A DNA stretch of 64,000 nt from Rhizobium favelukesii (GCF_000577275.2 NZ_HG916852.1:4040001-4104000), one strand, 5' to 3'. Positions 37,945 through 47,397 are shown, counted from the first letter of the stretch. The notes: generated from the sequence alone by a model not told the origin. Numbers and translations: made by a program.

Positions 37945-39831
37945 ATGGCAAATATCACAAGCGTCGACGGCGCCAAGGCCGGTCCGATGACGGGCGAGGA
38001 GAAGAAGGTTATCTTCGCCTCATCGCTCGGCACGGTTTTCGAATGGTATGACTTCTATCTTTACGGTTCGCTCGCAACCTATATCGGCGCGACCTACTTC
38101 ACCCAGTATCCGGAAGCAACGCGAAACATCTTCACGCTTTTGGCCTTTGCCGCCGGCTTCTTGGTGCGCCCGTTCGGCGCGCTCGTCTTCGGCCGCCTCG
38201 GCGACCTCGTCGGGCGCAAGTACACGTTCCTGGTGACGATCCTCATCATGGGCCTCTCGACGTTCCTCGTCGGCATTCTTCCCGGTGCGGCGACGATTGG
38301 CATCGCAGCGCCGATCATCCTGATCGGGCTTCGCCTGCTGCAGGGTCTTGCACTCGGCGGTGAATATGGCGGTGCGGCAACCTATGTGGCCGAACACGCG
38401 CCACATGGGCGGCGCGGCTACTTCACTTCATGGATCCAAACCACTGCAACGCTCGGCCTGTTCCTGTCGCTGATCGTCATCGTCGGTGTTCAGTTCCTGA
38501 TGGGCAAGGAAGCCTTTGCCGCATGGGGCTGGCGCATTCCGTTCCTGGTCTCCGTCGTGCTTCTCGGCGTCTCCGTCTGGATCCGTCTGAAGATGAACGA
38601 GTCACCGGCGTTCCAGAGAATGAAGGCGGAAGGCAAGGGCTCCAAAGCTCCGCTCACCGAAGCCTTCGGCCAATGGAAGAATGCCAAGATCGCGCTGATC
38701 GCGCTTCTCGGCGCCACCATGGGTCAGGCAGTCGTCTGGTACGGCGGCCAGTTCTACGCTCTGTTCTTCTTGCAGAACGTGCTCAAGGTCGATCTGCAAT
38801 CGGCAAACATCATGGTGGCCATTGCCCTTATCCTCGGCACGCCCTTCTTCGTCGTCTTCGGCGGCCTCTCCGACAAGATCGGCCGCAAGCCGATCATCAT
38901 GGCCGGCCTGCTGATTGCAGCGGTGACCTACAACCCGCTGTTCAAGGCCATGACCTGGACGGCCAACCCGGCGCTTGCCGAAGCCCAAGCATCGGTCCGC
39001 GCAACCGTGACGGCCGACCCGGCTGACTGCAAATTCCAGTTCAACCCGACAGGAACGTCGAAGTTCACCAGTTCCTGCGACGTGGCGACGGCCTTCCTGA
39101 CCAAGAACTCGGTGCCTTACGATGTCGTCCCCGGCCCGGCCGGTCAGCCTGCAACCGTCAAGATCGGCGATGAAACCATCACCAGCTTCGACGCCATTGC
39201 GGCCGGCGACAAGGCAAAGGGCCTGACTTCAGCTTTCGAAAAGAGCATCAATATTGCCCTTCATGACGGCGGCTATCCGCTGAACCGCGGCGCCGTCAAG
39301 GTCCCGGATGCCAAACTGGAAGCGTTCATTGCCGCCAATCCCGAGCTTGCGCTAAACGCAGATGCGATCCGCGCCGGCACCAAGGACACCATGCCTGCCG
39401 ACAAGCTCGTGGCCGGCAAGCTTCTGACGGCGGATGAGACAAAGAGCGTCACCGACATGGCGGTCTACAACATTGCCAAGGGCGGCACCTTCGCCATGAC
39501 GGCCGACCCGGCTCGCGTCAACTGGATCGGCACGATCGCCATTCTGTTCGTGCTCGTTCTCTACGTGACGATGGTCTACGGTCCGATCGCCGCGCTTCTG
39601 GTCGAACTCTTCCCGACCCGCATCCGTTACACCGGCATGTCGCTACCGTATCATATCGGCAACGGCTGGTTCGGTGGTCTGTTGCCCGCGACGGCCTTCG
39701 CAATGAGTGCCGCAACCGGCGATATCTACTTTGGCCTCTGGTATCCGATCGTCTTCGCAGCGATCACGCTGGTCATCGGTCTCATCTTCCTGCCGGAAAC
39801 GAAGGACCGCGATATCCACGCCATGGATTGA
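37945..39831 (+). CDS. MHS-family MFS transporter with large periplasmic insert
   Basis: A 628-residue transporter of the metabolite:H+ symporter group. The N-terminus FEWYDFYLYG, then FGALVFGRLGDLVGRKYTF, then LQGLALGGEYGGAATYVAE are MHS signatures. The second copy of motif A is GLSDKIGRKP near residue 306. After helix 9 comes a hydrophilic insert of about 185 residues (about 340-523) with two cysteines near 361 and 377 before helix 10 (NWIGTIAILFVLVLYVTMVYGP). By MFS topology it faces the periplasm. The substrate may be a dicarboxylate or osmolyte. A GGAGGA ribosome site precedes the ATG and a terminator follows. Confidence 0.87.
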   Translation: MANITSVDGAKAGPMTGEEKKVIFASSLGTVFEWYDFYLYGSLATYIGATYFTQYPEATRNIFTLLAFAAGFLVRPFGALVFGRLGDLVGRKYTFLVTILIMGLSTFLVGILPGAATIGIAAPIILIGLRLLQGLALGGEYGGAATYVAEHAPHGRRGYFTSWIQTTATLGLFLSLIVIVGVQFLMGKEAFAAWGWRIPFLVSVVLLGVSVWIRLKMNESPAFQRMKAEGKGSKAPLTEAFGQWKNAKIALIALLGATMGQAVVWYGGQFYALFFLQNVLKVDLQSANIMVAIALILGTPFFVVFGGLSDKIGRKPIIMAGLLIAAVTYNPLFKAMTWTANPALAEAQASVRATVTADPADCKFQFNPTGTSKFTSSCDVATAFLTKNSVPYDVVPGPAGQPATVKIGDETITSFDAIAAGDKAKGLTSAFEKSINIALHDGGYPLNRGAVKVPDAKLEAFIAANPELALNADAIRAGTKDTMPADKLVAGKLLTADETKSVTDMAVYNIAKGGTFAMTADPARVNWIGTIAILFVLVLYVTMVYGPIAALLVELFPTRIRYTGMSLPYHIGNGWFGGLLPATAFAMSAATGDIYFGLWYPIVFAAITLVIGLIFLPETKDRDIHAMD

Positions 39832-39857
39832 TCCTTGGAATCGAGATCTGAACAATG

Positions 39858-39886
39858 GCCCGGCGCTCGCAAAGCGCCGGGTTTTT
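39858..39886 (+). terminator. Rho-independent terminator of the MHS transporter gene
   Basis: CCCGGCGCT (39858-39866) and AGCGCCGGG (39872-39880) are followed by TTTTTT. It lies between the MHS transporter and the convergent PAP2 gene. Confidence 0.92.
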
Positions 39887-39903
39887 TCGTGCCAGGCAAT
39901 GAC

Positions 39904-40662
39904 CTAAAGAACGCGGCTGAGCCGCGGTGTCGGCCAACCATCACGACCGATCGAGAACACCAGTCCGAAGCGCGCGAACAGGATGGATGTTGCGAAAGCC
40001 AGCCAGCCCCCCAATGCGAGGCCGGCTGCGACGTCGCTCGGATAATGCACACCGATGATGACGCGCGTGGCGCCCAGCCAGAGGCCAATACCGATGAAAC
40101 CGAGCCGGAATCGAGGAAAGAGGAGCGCCAGGGCCATGAACAACGCGCCGATATTGGAGGAATGGCCCGACGGAAAGCTCTGGTGCAGGAAGTCCGTAGT
40201 GAAGGGCGAGAAGCTGAAGATGCCCTCCTGATCATAAAGCAATGGTCGAGCGCGGCCGAGGGCGAACTTCAGCAGATTGGAAATGACGCTGGCAAACAAC
40301 ACCGACAGACCGACATAAGCGGTCATCTGTCCAAGATAGACGAGCCGGAAGCGTCGGCGGACCTTCCATAATCGCCGGCGGACGAAATAGCCCGTAGCCA
40401 GGATCGTCGAAAGTCCCACCAGAATCCAGACGAGCCTGCCGATGTCGGTGACATCGCCGGCAATCGATACCAGCGGAGGCGAAAGACTTGTGACCGCCTG
40501 CCCCAGCGGCCGGTCGAAGACAAGGAAAGCGATGGCGACCGCGTTGACGGCGAAAAGCGTGAAGCCCTTCCAGGGAACCCGACGATGGATCGAGCGCCGC
40601 GCGTCGTAGCGCTTTCGCAGATAGCTCCGGCAGTTCGGCTTGCGATCGATGACTTCGTTCAT
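39904..40662 (-). CDS. PAP2-superfamily phosphatase, membrane-bound
   Basis: A 252-residue integral membrane protein with a type 2 phosphatidic acid phosphatase active site in three parts: KFALGRARP (KxxxxxxRP), SFPSGHSSN (PSGH) and TRVIIGVHYPSD (the final xRxxxxxH, with Thr in place of the usual Ser). Several helices surround it. Family roles include dephosphorylating phosphatidylglycerol phosphate, undecaprenyl diphosphate or lipid A; the substrate here is not determined. It is convergent with the MHS transporter and not in an obvious operon. Confidence 0.88.
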   Translation of the reverse strand: MNEVIDRKPNCRSYLRKRYDARRSIHRRVPWKGFTLFAVNAVAIAFLVFDRPLGQAVTSLSPPLVSIAGDVTDIGRLVWILVGLSTILATGYFVRRRLWKVRRRFRLVYLGQMTAYVGLSVLFASVISNLLKFALGRARPLLYDQEGIFSFSPFTTDFLHQSFPSGHSSNIGALFMALALLFPRFRLGFIGIGLWLGATRVIIGVHYPSDVAAGLALGGWLAFATSILFARFGLVFSIGRDGWPTPRLSRVL

Positions 40663-40780
40663 TCTGCTCCCGCTCTTTGCTCAGTGCAGAACGGAAATAG
40701 GATCGGCATCAGTCGCCTTCAAGCAAAGGCCTTCCGCAGCAATCGATGCGGAAGGCTCGAGACGTGTTTCACGTGAAATA

Positions 40781-41893
40781 TCAGATAGAAAGCGCCTTGA
40801 ACTCAGCGAGGATCGCGTCGCCCATCTCTGTCGTGCCGACCTTTTTGCAGCCTTCGGCCATGATGTCGCCGGTGCGGATGCCCTTGTCGAGCACGTTGGC
40901 GATCGCCTTTTCCAGATTGTCGGCTTCATTCACGAGGTTGAAGGAATAGCGCAGGCACATGGCGAAAGAAGCAATCATCGCGATCGGATTGGCAATGCCC
41001 TTGCCGGCGATATCGGGTGCCGACCCATGTACCGGCTCGTAGAGCGCCTTGCGCTTGCCGGTCTTGGCGTCCGGTGCTCCGAGCGAGGCCGACGGCAGCA
41101 TGCCGAGCGAACCGGTCAGCATGGCGGCAACGTCGGACAGCATGTCGCCGAAAAGGTTATCGGTAACAATGACATCGAACTGCTTCGGCTGGCGAACGAG
41201 CTGCATGCCGCCGGCATCAGCCAGCATATGCTCGAGCTGGACGTCCGAATACTTGGCCTTGTGCGTTTCCGTCACGACCTGGTTCCAAAGCACACCCGAC
41301 TTCATGACGTTGCGTTTTTCCATCGAGCAAACGCGGTTCTGGCGGGTACGCGCCATTTCGAAGGCGACACCGGCGATCCGCTCGATCTCGTAAGTGTCGT
41401 AGACCTGCGTATCGATGCCGCGCTTCTGGCCATTGCCAAGATCGATGATCTCCTTCGGCTCGCCGAAATAGACGCCGCCGGTCAGCTCGCGGATGATGAG
41501 GATGTCGAGACCTTCAACCAGCTCCGGCTTCAGCGACGAAGCTGATGCAAGTGCAGGGTAGCAGATGGCCGGACGCAGGTTCGCAAACAGCTGCAAATCC
41601 TTGCGCAGGCGCAGCAGGCCGGCCTCCGGGCGCACCTCATAGGGAACACTATCCCACGTCGGGCCGCCGACGGCGCCGAAGAGAACGGCGTCCGCTGCAA
41701 GCGCCTTCTGCATGTCGGCTTCGGAGATCGCAGCACCATGCGCGTCATAGGCGCTGCCGCCGACCAGGCCTTCGTCCGTGACGAAGCCGGCATTCATCGC
41801 CTCGTTCATATAGGCAATGATCTTGCGGACCTCACCCATGGCTTCTGGGCCGATGCCGTCACCCGGCAACAGGAAAAGATTGCGCGTTGTCAT
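40781..41893 (-). CDS. leuB: 3-isopropylmalate dehydrogenase
   Basis: NAD-dependent oxidative decarboxylation in leucine synthesis. The 370-residue product starts [19 protein letters not shown], a family hallmark. It has [10 protein letters not shown], the [12 protein letters not shown] segment and [12 protein letters not shown], then [31 protein letters not shown] ribosome site precedes the ATG. leuD lies about 1.2 kb to the right on the same strand, but a plus-strand dehydratase gene separates them, so leuB and leuD are not directly co-transcribed. Confidence 0.97.
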   Translation of the reverse strand: MTTRNLFLLPGDGIGPEAMGEVRKIIAYMNEAMNAGFVTDEGLVGGSAYDAHGAAISEADMQKALAADAVLFGAVGGPTWDSVPYEVRPEAGLLRLRKDLQLFANLRPAICYPALASASSLKPELVEGLDILIIRELTGGVYFGEPKEIIDLGNGQKRGIDTQVYDTYEIERIAGVAFEMARTRQNRVCSMEKRNVMKSGVLWNQVVTETHKAKYSDVQLEHMLADAGGMQLVRQPKQFDVIVTDNLFGDMLSDVAAMLTGSLGMLPSASLGAPDAKTGKRKALYEPVHGSAPDIAGKGIANPIAMIASFAMCLRYSFNLVNEADNLEKAIANVLDKGIRTGDIMAEGCKKVGTTEMGDAILAEFKALSI

Positions 41894-42073
41894 GAAACCC
41901 TCCGCGGAAAAACAAGTTGCGGCTTCTTAGACCCGCAAAAACGGCATTTCAAGCGAGCGGGAGGCCGATTCGGTACGGTTGCGGAATTACTGCCGACATC
42001 TCGCGTTGACCAATCGGCGCATGAGGGTCCACACAAGGAGAACCTGTATCGACACGCTCACCTGGATACCATC

Positions 42074-43006
42074 ATGCCATCTACGCCCCTGCATCTCGAC
42101 ACTCCGCTTTTCCGCACATCAGCCGGCTACAGCGCGAGCAACAAGCCGCTATGGCTGAAGCTCGATGCACTGCAGCCATCTGGAAGCTTCAAGCTCCGCG
42201 GTGTCGGCCGGCTTTGTCAGCATGAGATCGGGAACGGCGCCCGCGAGATTTTCTGCGCCTCGGGCGGCAATGCCGGGATCGCCGCCGCTTATGCCGGACG
42301 TGCACTCGGCATTCCGGTTACGATCGTGGTGCCTGAGACGACATCGCCAGAAGTCCGCCAATCTATCGAGGCAACCGGCGCGACTGTCCTCGTGCATGGA
42401 TCAGTGTTCGACGAAGCCAATGCCTACGCAATCGAACGCGCGAATGCCAGGAAGGCAGCCTATGTGCACCCGTTCGACCATCCGCTTCTGTGGGAAGGGC
42501 ACGGCACATTGATCGACGAGGTTGTCGCAAAGGGCGCCGACTTTGATTGCGTCATCACGAGCGTCGGCGGTGGCGGCTTGCTTGCGGGCATCGTTGCCGG
42601 TCTCAAGCGAAACGGCTTGTCGCATGTGCCCGTCATAGCCGTCGAAACCGAAGGAGCCGAGTCGCTTCATGCGAGCCTCGCGGCCAACGAACGCATCATC
42701 TTGCCGGCGATCACCTCAATCGCCAGTTCGCTCGGTGCGCGCCAGGTGGCGCAGCATGTCTTCGATCTGCCGAAGCACCACGCGATCGAAAGCGTCACGG
42801 TCACGGATGCACAGGCGCTCGCCGCCTGCCTGAAGTTCGCCGATGCCTATCGCATTCTGGTGGAGCCCGCCTGCGGGGCTGCGCTGGCAGTCGCCGACGT
42901 GCATGCCGACATCCTCGCCCGATTCAACAACCCGCTGATCGAAGTCTGCGGCGGCATCGGCGTCTCGCTGGAAAAGCTGAAAGCCTGGAAAGAACGGCTG
43001 CTGTAA
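42074..43006 (+). CDS. PLP-dependent serine/threonine dehydratase-like protein
   Basis: Fold-type II pyridoxal-phosphate enzyme of 310 residues. The PLP lysine is in QPSGSFKLRGVG (about residue 35), the phosphate-binding SGGNAG follows at about residue 60, and the glycine-rich SVGGGGLLAG is near 173. This matches serine or threonine dehydratase (deaminase) and similar racemases. The ATG at 42074 is used, with only a weak ribosome site. It sits between leuB and leuD on the opposite strand and shares a terminator with leuD. Confidence 0.87.
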   Translation: MPSTPLHLDTPLFRTSAGYSASNKPLWLKLDALQPSGSFKLRGVGRLCQHEIGNGAREIFCASGGNAGIAAAYAGRALGIPVTIVVPETTSPEVRQSIEATGATVLVHGSVFDEANAYAIERANARKAAYVHPFDHPLLWEGHGTLIDEVVAKGADFDCVITSVGGGGLLAGIVAGLKRNGLSHVPVIAVETEGAESLHASLAANERIILPAITSIASSLGARQVAQHVFDLPKHHAIESVTVTDAQALAACLKFADAYRILVEPACGAALAVADVHADILARFNNPLIEVCGGIGVSLEKLKAWKERLL

Positions 43007-43015
43007 GCCAACCAA

Positions 43016-43043
43016 AGAAAAAGCCGGGCAAAAGCCCGGCTTT
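43016..43043. terminator. Bidirectional terminator between the dehydratase and leuD
   Basis: AAGCCGGGC (43021-43029) and GCCCGGCTT (43034-43042) form a stem with an AAAA loop. It is flanked by T on the plus strand and by GAAA (TTTC on the minus strand), so it can end both the plus-strand dehydratase and the minus-strand leuD transcripts. Confidence 0.85.
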
Positions 43044-43063
43044 GAGGCTTGCGCCTTTAAGAC

Positions 43064-43672
43064 TTACGCAGCCCAGGGGTGCGACGCCGCGTTCTGCGCT
43101 TCGAAGTTGTCGATCGCCTTGCCCTTTTCGAGCGTCAGGCCGATATCATCGAGGCCGTTCAGCAGGCAGTGGCGCTTGAACTCGTCGAGATCAAACTTGA
43201 TCGAACCGCCGTCCGGGCCGGTGATCTCAAAATTTTCCAGGTCGATCGTCAGGATCGCGTTGGAACCGCGCGAGGCGTCGTCCATCAGCTTGTCGAGGTT
43301 TTCCTGGCTGACCATGATCGGCAAAATGCCGTTCTTGAAACAGTTGTTGTAGAAAATGTCGGCGAAGCTGGTCGAGATGACGCAACGGATGCCGAAGTCG
43401 AGAAGCGCCCACGGCGCATGCTCGCGCGAGGAGCCGCAACCGAAATTGTCGCCGGCAACAAGGATCTTCGCATTCTGGTAGGCCGGCTTGTTCAGCACGA
43501 AATCCGGGTTCGGGGAACCGTCCTCATTGTAGCGGGCTTCGGCGAAAAGGCCCTTGCCAAGACCGGTGCGTTTGATCGTCTTCAGGTAATCCTTCGGAAT
43601 GATCATGTCGGTATCGATGTTGACAACCGGCAGAGGGGCAGCGACGCCCGTCAGCTTTACGAATTTGTCCAT
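43064..43672 (-). CDS. leuD: 3-isopropylmalate dehydratase, small subunit
   Basis: Swivelling-domain subunit of isopropylmalate isomerase, pairing with LeuC (not in the window). The 202-residue protein begins [33 protein letters not shown]. It has the substrate-site signature [21 protein letters not shown] and the conserved [15 protein letters not shown]. The start ATG at 43672 has a TGGAG site upstream. It is convergent with the PLP dehydratase. Confidence 0.97.
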   Translation of the reverse strand: MDKFVKLTGVAAPLPVVNIDTDMIIPKDYLKTIKRTGLGKGLFAEARYNEDGSPNPDFVLNKPAYQNAKILVAGDNFGCGSSREHAPWALLDFGIRCVISTSFADIFYNNCFKNGILPIMVSQENLDKLMDDASRGSNAILTIDLENFEITGPDGGSIKFDLDEFKRHCLLNGLDDIGLTLEKGKAIDNFEAQNAASHPWAA

Positions 43673-43811
43673 GGCCTGGCTCCAATGTCAGCAGACGTAG
43701 TTTTGTTGATCAGCGTTTTAGTCCAGATTTCGACCGAAATGAAGGAAAATTTGCATCGTAGGAGAGGCCGCGCGCGGATTCGACGCGCAGCCAGCCATGG
43801 TCATTGTGAGA

Positions 43812-44240
43812 TCAATTTGCATTCGCTGGCGCATTCATCGCCCAGAGAACCCCGAACGGGTCGCGAAGCTGGCCATATCGATCACCCCAGAACATCAGTT
43901 GGACGGGAAGGATCACCTCGGCGCCGGCAGCGACGGCACGGTCCCACCAGAAATCGATGTCGTCGACGACCAACTGAAGGGCGAAGCCCTGATGCTTTTC
44001 GAAGGGATGACCATGTTCGGGATAGGCATCGCACAACATCAACGAGCTTCCGTTGATGTAAAGATGGACATGCATCGTCCGTCCGTTTTCGTCCACGGGG
44101 ACCACAAACGCCTCTTCGGCGCCGAAAGCACGCTTGTAAAATTCCGCGGCCTTCAACGCACCATCGACCGTGATATACGGCAGCAAGCCATTCTTGACCG
44201 GCGGCATCTTCATTGTGCCCGTTTCCGTTGTGGTATCCAT
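43812..44240 (-). CDS. VOC-superfamily PhnB-like protein
   Basis: A 142-residue protein with the PhnB/glyoxalase-type pattern: LLPYITVDGALKAAEFYKRAFGAEEA, then MHVHLYINGSSLMLCDAYPEHG, then FALQLVVDDIDFWWDRAVAAGAE, and DRYGQLRDPFGVLWAM. It may bind a metal or small molecule; the role is unknown. GGAGGACAGC immediately before the ATG at 44240 decides the start, since an in-frame ATG four codons earlier lies in that ribosome site. Confidence 0.88.
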   Translation of the reverse strand: MDTTTETGTMKMPPVKNGLLPYITVDGALKAAEFYKRAFGAEEAFVVPVDENGRTMHVHLYINGSSLMLCDAYPEHGHPFEKHQGFALQLVVDDIDFWWDRAVAAGAEVILPVQLMFWGDRYGQLRDPFGVLWAMNAPANAN

Positions 44241-44351
44241 GCTGTCCTCCATTGCTTGATTTGGTTCGGGCAGAAGCCCTGGCCTTCCAAAGACGCAGGA
44301 AGATCAGACGAGCCGACAGCGATGCCGAAAATTTTCTGGAAAACGATCCGG

Positions 44352-44594
44352 TCAGAGATCGATGATCGTGCCGCGGCCGTCATTCCAGATTCGCATGTTC
44401 TCGGCGGAATGAGGCTTGGTCTTGGGAGTAGCGCGGACCGGGGCAGGTTTCATCTTCAGTGAAAGCGCGCGGCCGGCCATAAGCACCGTCAGAATGCCGC
44501 CGACGGCAAGCGTCACCGAAAAGGTGAAGACTGCCAGCGCGACGAAGGCGGTGATGCCTGCGAGCAGGAGGAAGATGGAACGGATGCTTTGCAT
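44352..44594 (-). CDS. Small membrane protein of unknown function
   Basis: An 80-residue frame with hydrophobic residues about 5-26 and 27-42, probably one long or two short membrane segments. A basic proline-rich tail follows (KMKPAPVRATPKTKPHS). No family is recognised. It is divergent from the CitE-like gene at 44708. Confidence 0.6.
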   Translation of the reverse strand: MQSIRSIFLLLAGITAFVALAVFTFSVTLAVGGILTVLMAGRALSLKMKPAPVRATPKTKPHSAENMRIWNDGRGTIIDL

Positions 44595-44707
44595 GAGCTT
44601 TAGACCTTTCTTCGGAAAGGAATGTGGTCCTTCACTTTCTTCTCTGCAAGATAAGCATGGCTTTTTGTTGTCTTGCTACTTGCCGCAAAGCTTGGCACAG
44701 ATGCGTG

Positions 44708-45616
44708 ATGAGCTCAAATTCCATGCCCCGCTCCGTCAGCCTGCGTCGTTCGGTGTTGAGTGTCCCCGCCATCAATAGCCGTGCCTTGGAGAAGACCCAT
44801 GGACTGGATTGCGATGCGATCATCTTCGACCTGGAGGATTCGGTCGCTCCCGAGAAAAAGGCGGAAGCGCGCGAGAAGCTGAAGGCTTTCTTTTCCGGCA
44901 AGCCGCTCGCAAACAAAGAGCGGATCATACGTATCAACACACTCTCTTCGACCTTTGGCCATGCCGACATGGAACTGGTGCGAACCTTGGAACCTGATGC
45001 CGTTCTTTTGCCGAAGGTGAACGAGCCGCAGGACGTGATGTCGGTCGGCGATCTTCTCGCTGATGCAGATGCGCCGGAGAGCCTGCGCATCTGGGCAATG
45101 ATCGAAACGCCGCGCGGCATCCTGAATGCTGCCGCCATCGCCGAGGCGGGGCGCACCCAGGGTTCAAGGCTCGATTGCTTTGTCCTCGGCCTCAACGATC
45201 TTCGCAAGGAAACGGGCGTCCTGCCGCAGCCAGGCCGCACCTATCTCGTGCCCTGGCTGATGCAGGTCGTTCTTGCTGTCCGTGCCTATGGCCTCGACGC
45301 AATCGACAGTGTCTTCAATGATTTCAGGGACGCCGATGCCTTCGATGCCGAATGCGCGCATGCCCGGGCCATGGGCTTCGATGGCAAGATGCTGATCCAT
45401 CCGGCCCAGATCGATGCGGCAAACCGGCATTTTGGCCCGGACGCGTCGGCAATTGCCGAGGCGGAGGCGATCATCGCCGCCTTTGCCGACCCCGCTGCCG
45501 AAGGCCTCAACGTCATCAATGTCAATGGCCGGATGATCGAGCGGCTGCATCTTGTCCAGGCGGAAGGTCTGGTTCATAAAGCCCGGCTGATTGCAGAACG
45601 CCAAACGGCGAAGTGA
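44708..45616 (+). CDS. CitE/HpcH-type CoA-ester lyase
   Basis: A TIM-barrel lyase of 302 residues in the citrate-lyase beta subunit/malyl-CoA lyase family. Markers are RRSVLSVPAINSRALEKTHGLDCDAIIFDLEDSVAPEKK (the aspartate-glutamate metal motif), PKVNEPQDV, AMIETPRGILNAAAIA (metal-binding Glu) and HPAQIDAANR at about residue 240. It could cleave malyl-CoA, citramalyl-CoA or a related ester; substrate not determined. The ATG at 44708 is preferred. A DUF1737 gene follows 13 bases later. Confidence 0.86.
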   Translation: MSSNSMPRSVSLRRSVLSVPAINSRALEKTHGLDCDAIIFDLEDSVAPEKKAEAREKLKAFFSGKPLANKERIIRINTLSSTFGHADMELVRTLEPDAVLLPKVNEPQDVMSVGDLLADADAPESLRIWAMIETPRGILNAAAIAEAGRTQGSRLDCFVLGLNDLRKETGVLPQPGRTYLVPWLMQVVLAVRAYGLDAIDSVFNDFRDADAFDAECAHARAMGFDGKMLIHPAQIDAANRHFGPDASAIAEAEAIIAAFADPAAEGLNVINVNGRMIERLHLVQAEGLVHKARLIAERQTAK

Positions 45617-45629
45617 AAGACGACTTTAG

Positions 45630-45836
45630 ATGAAGCTTTATCGCCTTCTGACCGGCCAGGATGATGCCGCTTTCTGCCACCGCGTGACCGACGCCCTCAA
45701 CAAGGGTTGGTCGTTGAACGGCTCGCCGTCGCTAACCTTCAATACCCAGACCGGCCAGGTGATGTGCGCTCAGGCGATCGTCAAGGAGGTCGAAGGCAAG
45801 GACTACCACCCGGACATGAAGCTGTCCGAACAATAG
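45630..45836 (+). CDS. DUF1737 protein
   Basis: A 68-residue protein beginning MKLYRLLTGQDDAAFCHRVTDALNKGWSLNGSPS. The small conserved DUF1737 fold is found with metabolic genes in alphaproteobacteria; function unknown. It follows the CitE-like gene closely and probably shares its transcript. It is convergent with the zincin gene, 14 bases apart. Confidence 0.85.
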   Translation: MKLYRLLTGQDDAAFCHRVTDALNKGWSLNGSPSLTFNTQTGQVMCAQAIVKEVEGKDYHPDMKLSEQ

Positions 45837-45850
45837 CGCGGGCGAGCAGC

Positions 45851-46288
45851 TTAACGCTCTGCCGCCTCTTCGGCGCTCGCCTCGATCCGCTCCATGTCGT
45901 CGTCGCTGAGACCGAAGTGGTGGCCGATCTCATGGATGAGGACATGGGTGATGATATCACCCAGCGTCTCGTCGTTCTCGGCCCAATAGTCGAGGATCGG
46001 CCGCCGGTAGAGGCGGATGCGGTTCGGCAGTTCGCCGGTTTCCATCGTGAAACGCTCCGAGATGCCCCGGCCTTCAAAGAGGCCGAGAAGGTCGAATGGC
46101 GTTTCCAACGCCATGTCCTCGAACACGTCGTCGTCTGGGAAATCCTCGATCTCAATCGTCAGATTGGTGGTCAGCGAGCGGAATTCTTCCGGCAGGTGGC
46201 TATACGCCTCCATCGCCAACGACTCGAAAGTGCTGATCGTCGGCGCGTGGCGGTCCCGCCAATCCTCGCTCTGGTCTATGCGGGCCAT
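45851..46288 (-). CDS. Zincin-type metallopeptidase family protein
   Basis: A 145-residue protein with the HExxH motif in HVLIHEIGHHFGLSDDDMERIE (about residue 118), as in the small MMP-like (DUF1025) zincin family of proteobacteria. The upstream ELPNRIRLYRRPILDYW matches the family core. A third histidine (HEIGHHFGLSD) gives the three-ligand zinc site. The ATG at 46288 with GGAAT before it is preferred over a longer upstream frame. Target unknown. Confidence 0.88.
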   Translation of the reverse strand: MARIDQSEDWRDRHAPTISTFESLAMEAYSHLPEEFRSLTTNLTIEIEDFPDDDVFEDMALETPFDLLGLFEGRGISERFTMETGELPNRIRLYRRPILDYWAENDETLGDIITHVLIHEIGHHFGLSDDDMERIEASAEEAAER

Positions 46289-46413
46289 AAATATTCCTTC
46301 CTTTGCGGCCCATATAGAACCTTTGCGCACGATTTTCGAGAGCGGAATCAATGGCAGGAATAAATTCACATCAAATGCCTGTTGACTCTTTCATCTGCCT
46401 CTGGAATCCATAA

Positions 46414-46428
46414 GAACATAACAGGAAC
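46414..46428 (-). promoter_or_regulatory. LexA (SOS) box before imuA
   Basis: GAAC-ATAACAG-GAAC on the plus strand equals GTTC-N7-GTTC on the minus strand, exactly the alphaproteobacterial LexA consensus. It is 21 bases before the imuA ATG, so the imuA-imuB-dnaE2 operon is expected to be repressed by LexA and induced by DNA damage. Confidence 0.92.
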
Positions 46429-46449
46429 ATTTAAGAGTTGGAGAACGTC

Positions 46450-47397
46450 ATGGCACAGCCGGCCGTGGCGCGCGAGCGGCTTTTTGCACTCCGCGAAACC
46501 ATTGCAAAGCTTGAAGGAAAGCCCGCGCCGGCTCTGGCAGCAGCGGAAAGCCAAGCCTTGGCTGAAAGCGGCCTCGCCGCGAAAAACGAAGGTGTCTTAC
46601 GTCTTCCCCTTAAAATCCCCGCGCTCGACGAGGCGATTGATGGCGGCTTGCCGCTCGATGGAATTACCGAGGTTCGCTCCGACCTCTTGCGGGAGGCCGG
46701 TGCCGGCAGCGGCTTTGTGTTGGCGCTTGCCGCCACGCTGCAGCGTCAGGCCGAAGACAACCAAAATGCCTCGCTACCGGTCCTCTGGATTGCCGACACG
46801 GTGTCCACGATGGAGGCGGGAGAGCCCTACGCCGTGGGCCTGCGGGATTTTGGCCTGAAGCCGGACCTGTTCTTCTATGCCAGTCCGCGCAAGCTTGAAG
46901 ACGCCCTCTGGCTTGCGGAAGCGGCAGTCGAAAGCGGCGTCTTTGCCGCGACGATTCTGGAGGTCCGGGGCAACCCGAAGCTCTTCGGCCTGACGGAGAG
47001 CCGTCGTTTGAGTTTGCGGGCAAAGGCATCCAGACGCCCGCTTTTCCTGTTGCGGCAGGCTGGAGAGGAAGAAGCCAGCAGCGCTTGTTTCCGCTTCCTT
47101 GCAGCACCCGCGCCGGCACAGGCGCGCCCCTTGCCGGATGGCACGATGCTGGGCGGCAGCATCGGCAATCCGGCTTTTCATCTCACCCTGGAGAAGAGCC
47201 GCAATCCGGCTCTCCTCTCCTTTCTGCTGGAGTGGAACCCCCATGACCGCCGTTTTTTTGCCGTCTCCCGATCAGCCGACCCTCGCCTTCCAGACGAACG
47301 CGCAGCGCATTCTGGCGCTCCATTTTCCGCATCTCCCGACCGACCGGATCGCAAGAAAGAAATGGGGTCTCTCCTGGCGTTCGCGCGGACGTCCTGA
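46450..47397 (+). CDS. imuA: ImuA, RecA-like SOS mutagenesis accessory protein
   Basis: First gene of the damage-inducible mutagenesis cassette. The 315-residue RecA-fold-related protein starts with MAQPAVARERLFALRETIAKLEG. It carries LKIPALDEAIDGGLPLDGITEV, where RecA has its Walker loop but here without a GKT, and [24 protein letters not shown] near the end, typical of the family. The ATG at 46450 has GGAG eight bases before. The 3' end overlaps imuB by 155 bases in another frame. Confidence 0.92.
   Translation: MAQPAVARERLFALRETIAKLEGKPAPALAAAESQALAESGLAAKNEGVLRLPLKIPALDEAIDGGLPLDGITEVRSDLLREAGAGSGFVLALAATLQRQAEDNQNASLPVLWIADTVSTMEAGEPYAVGLRDFGLKPDLFFYASPRKLEDALWLAEAAVESGVFAATILEVRGNPKLFGLTESRRLSLRAKASRRPLFLLRQAGEEEASSACFRFLAAPAPAQARPLPDGTMLGGSIGNPAFHLTLEKSRNPALLSFLLEWNPHDRRFFAVSRSADPRLPDERAAHSGAPFSASPDRPDRKKEMGSLLAFARTS

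Noticed and set aside
44624..44707. An N-terminal extension of the CitE-like gene.
   Set aside because: The extension has no conserved lyase sequence; family homology begins after the ATG at 44708.
47243..47397. The imuA/imuB overlap as a sequencing frameshift.
   Set aside because: Both frames carry conserved family residues through the overlap, so two overlapping genes explain it better.
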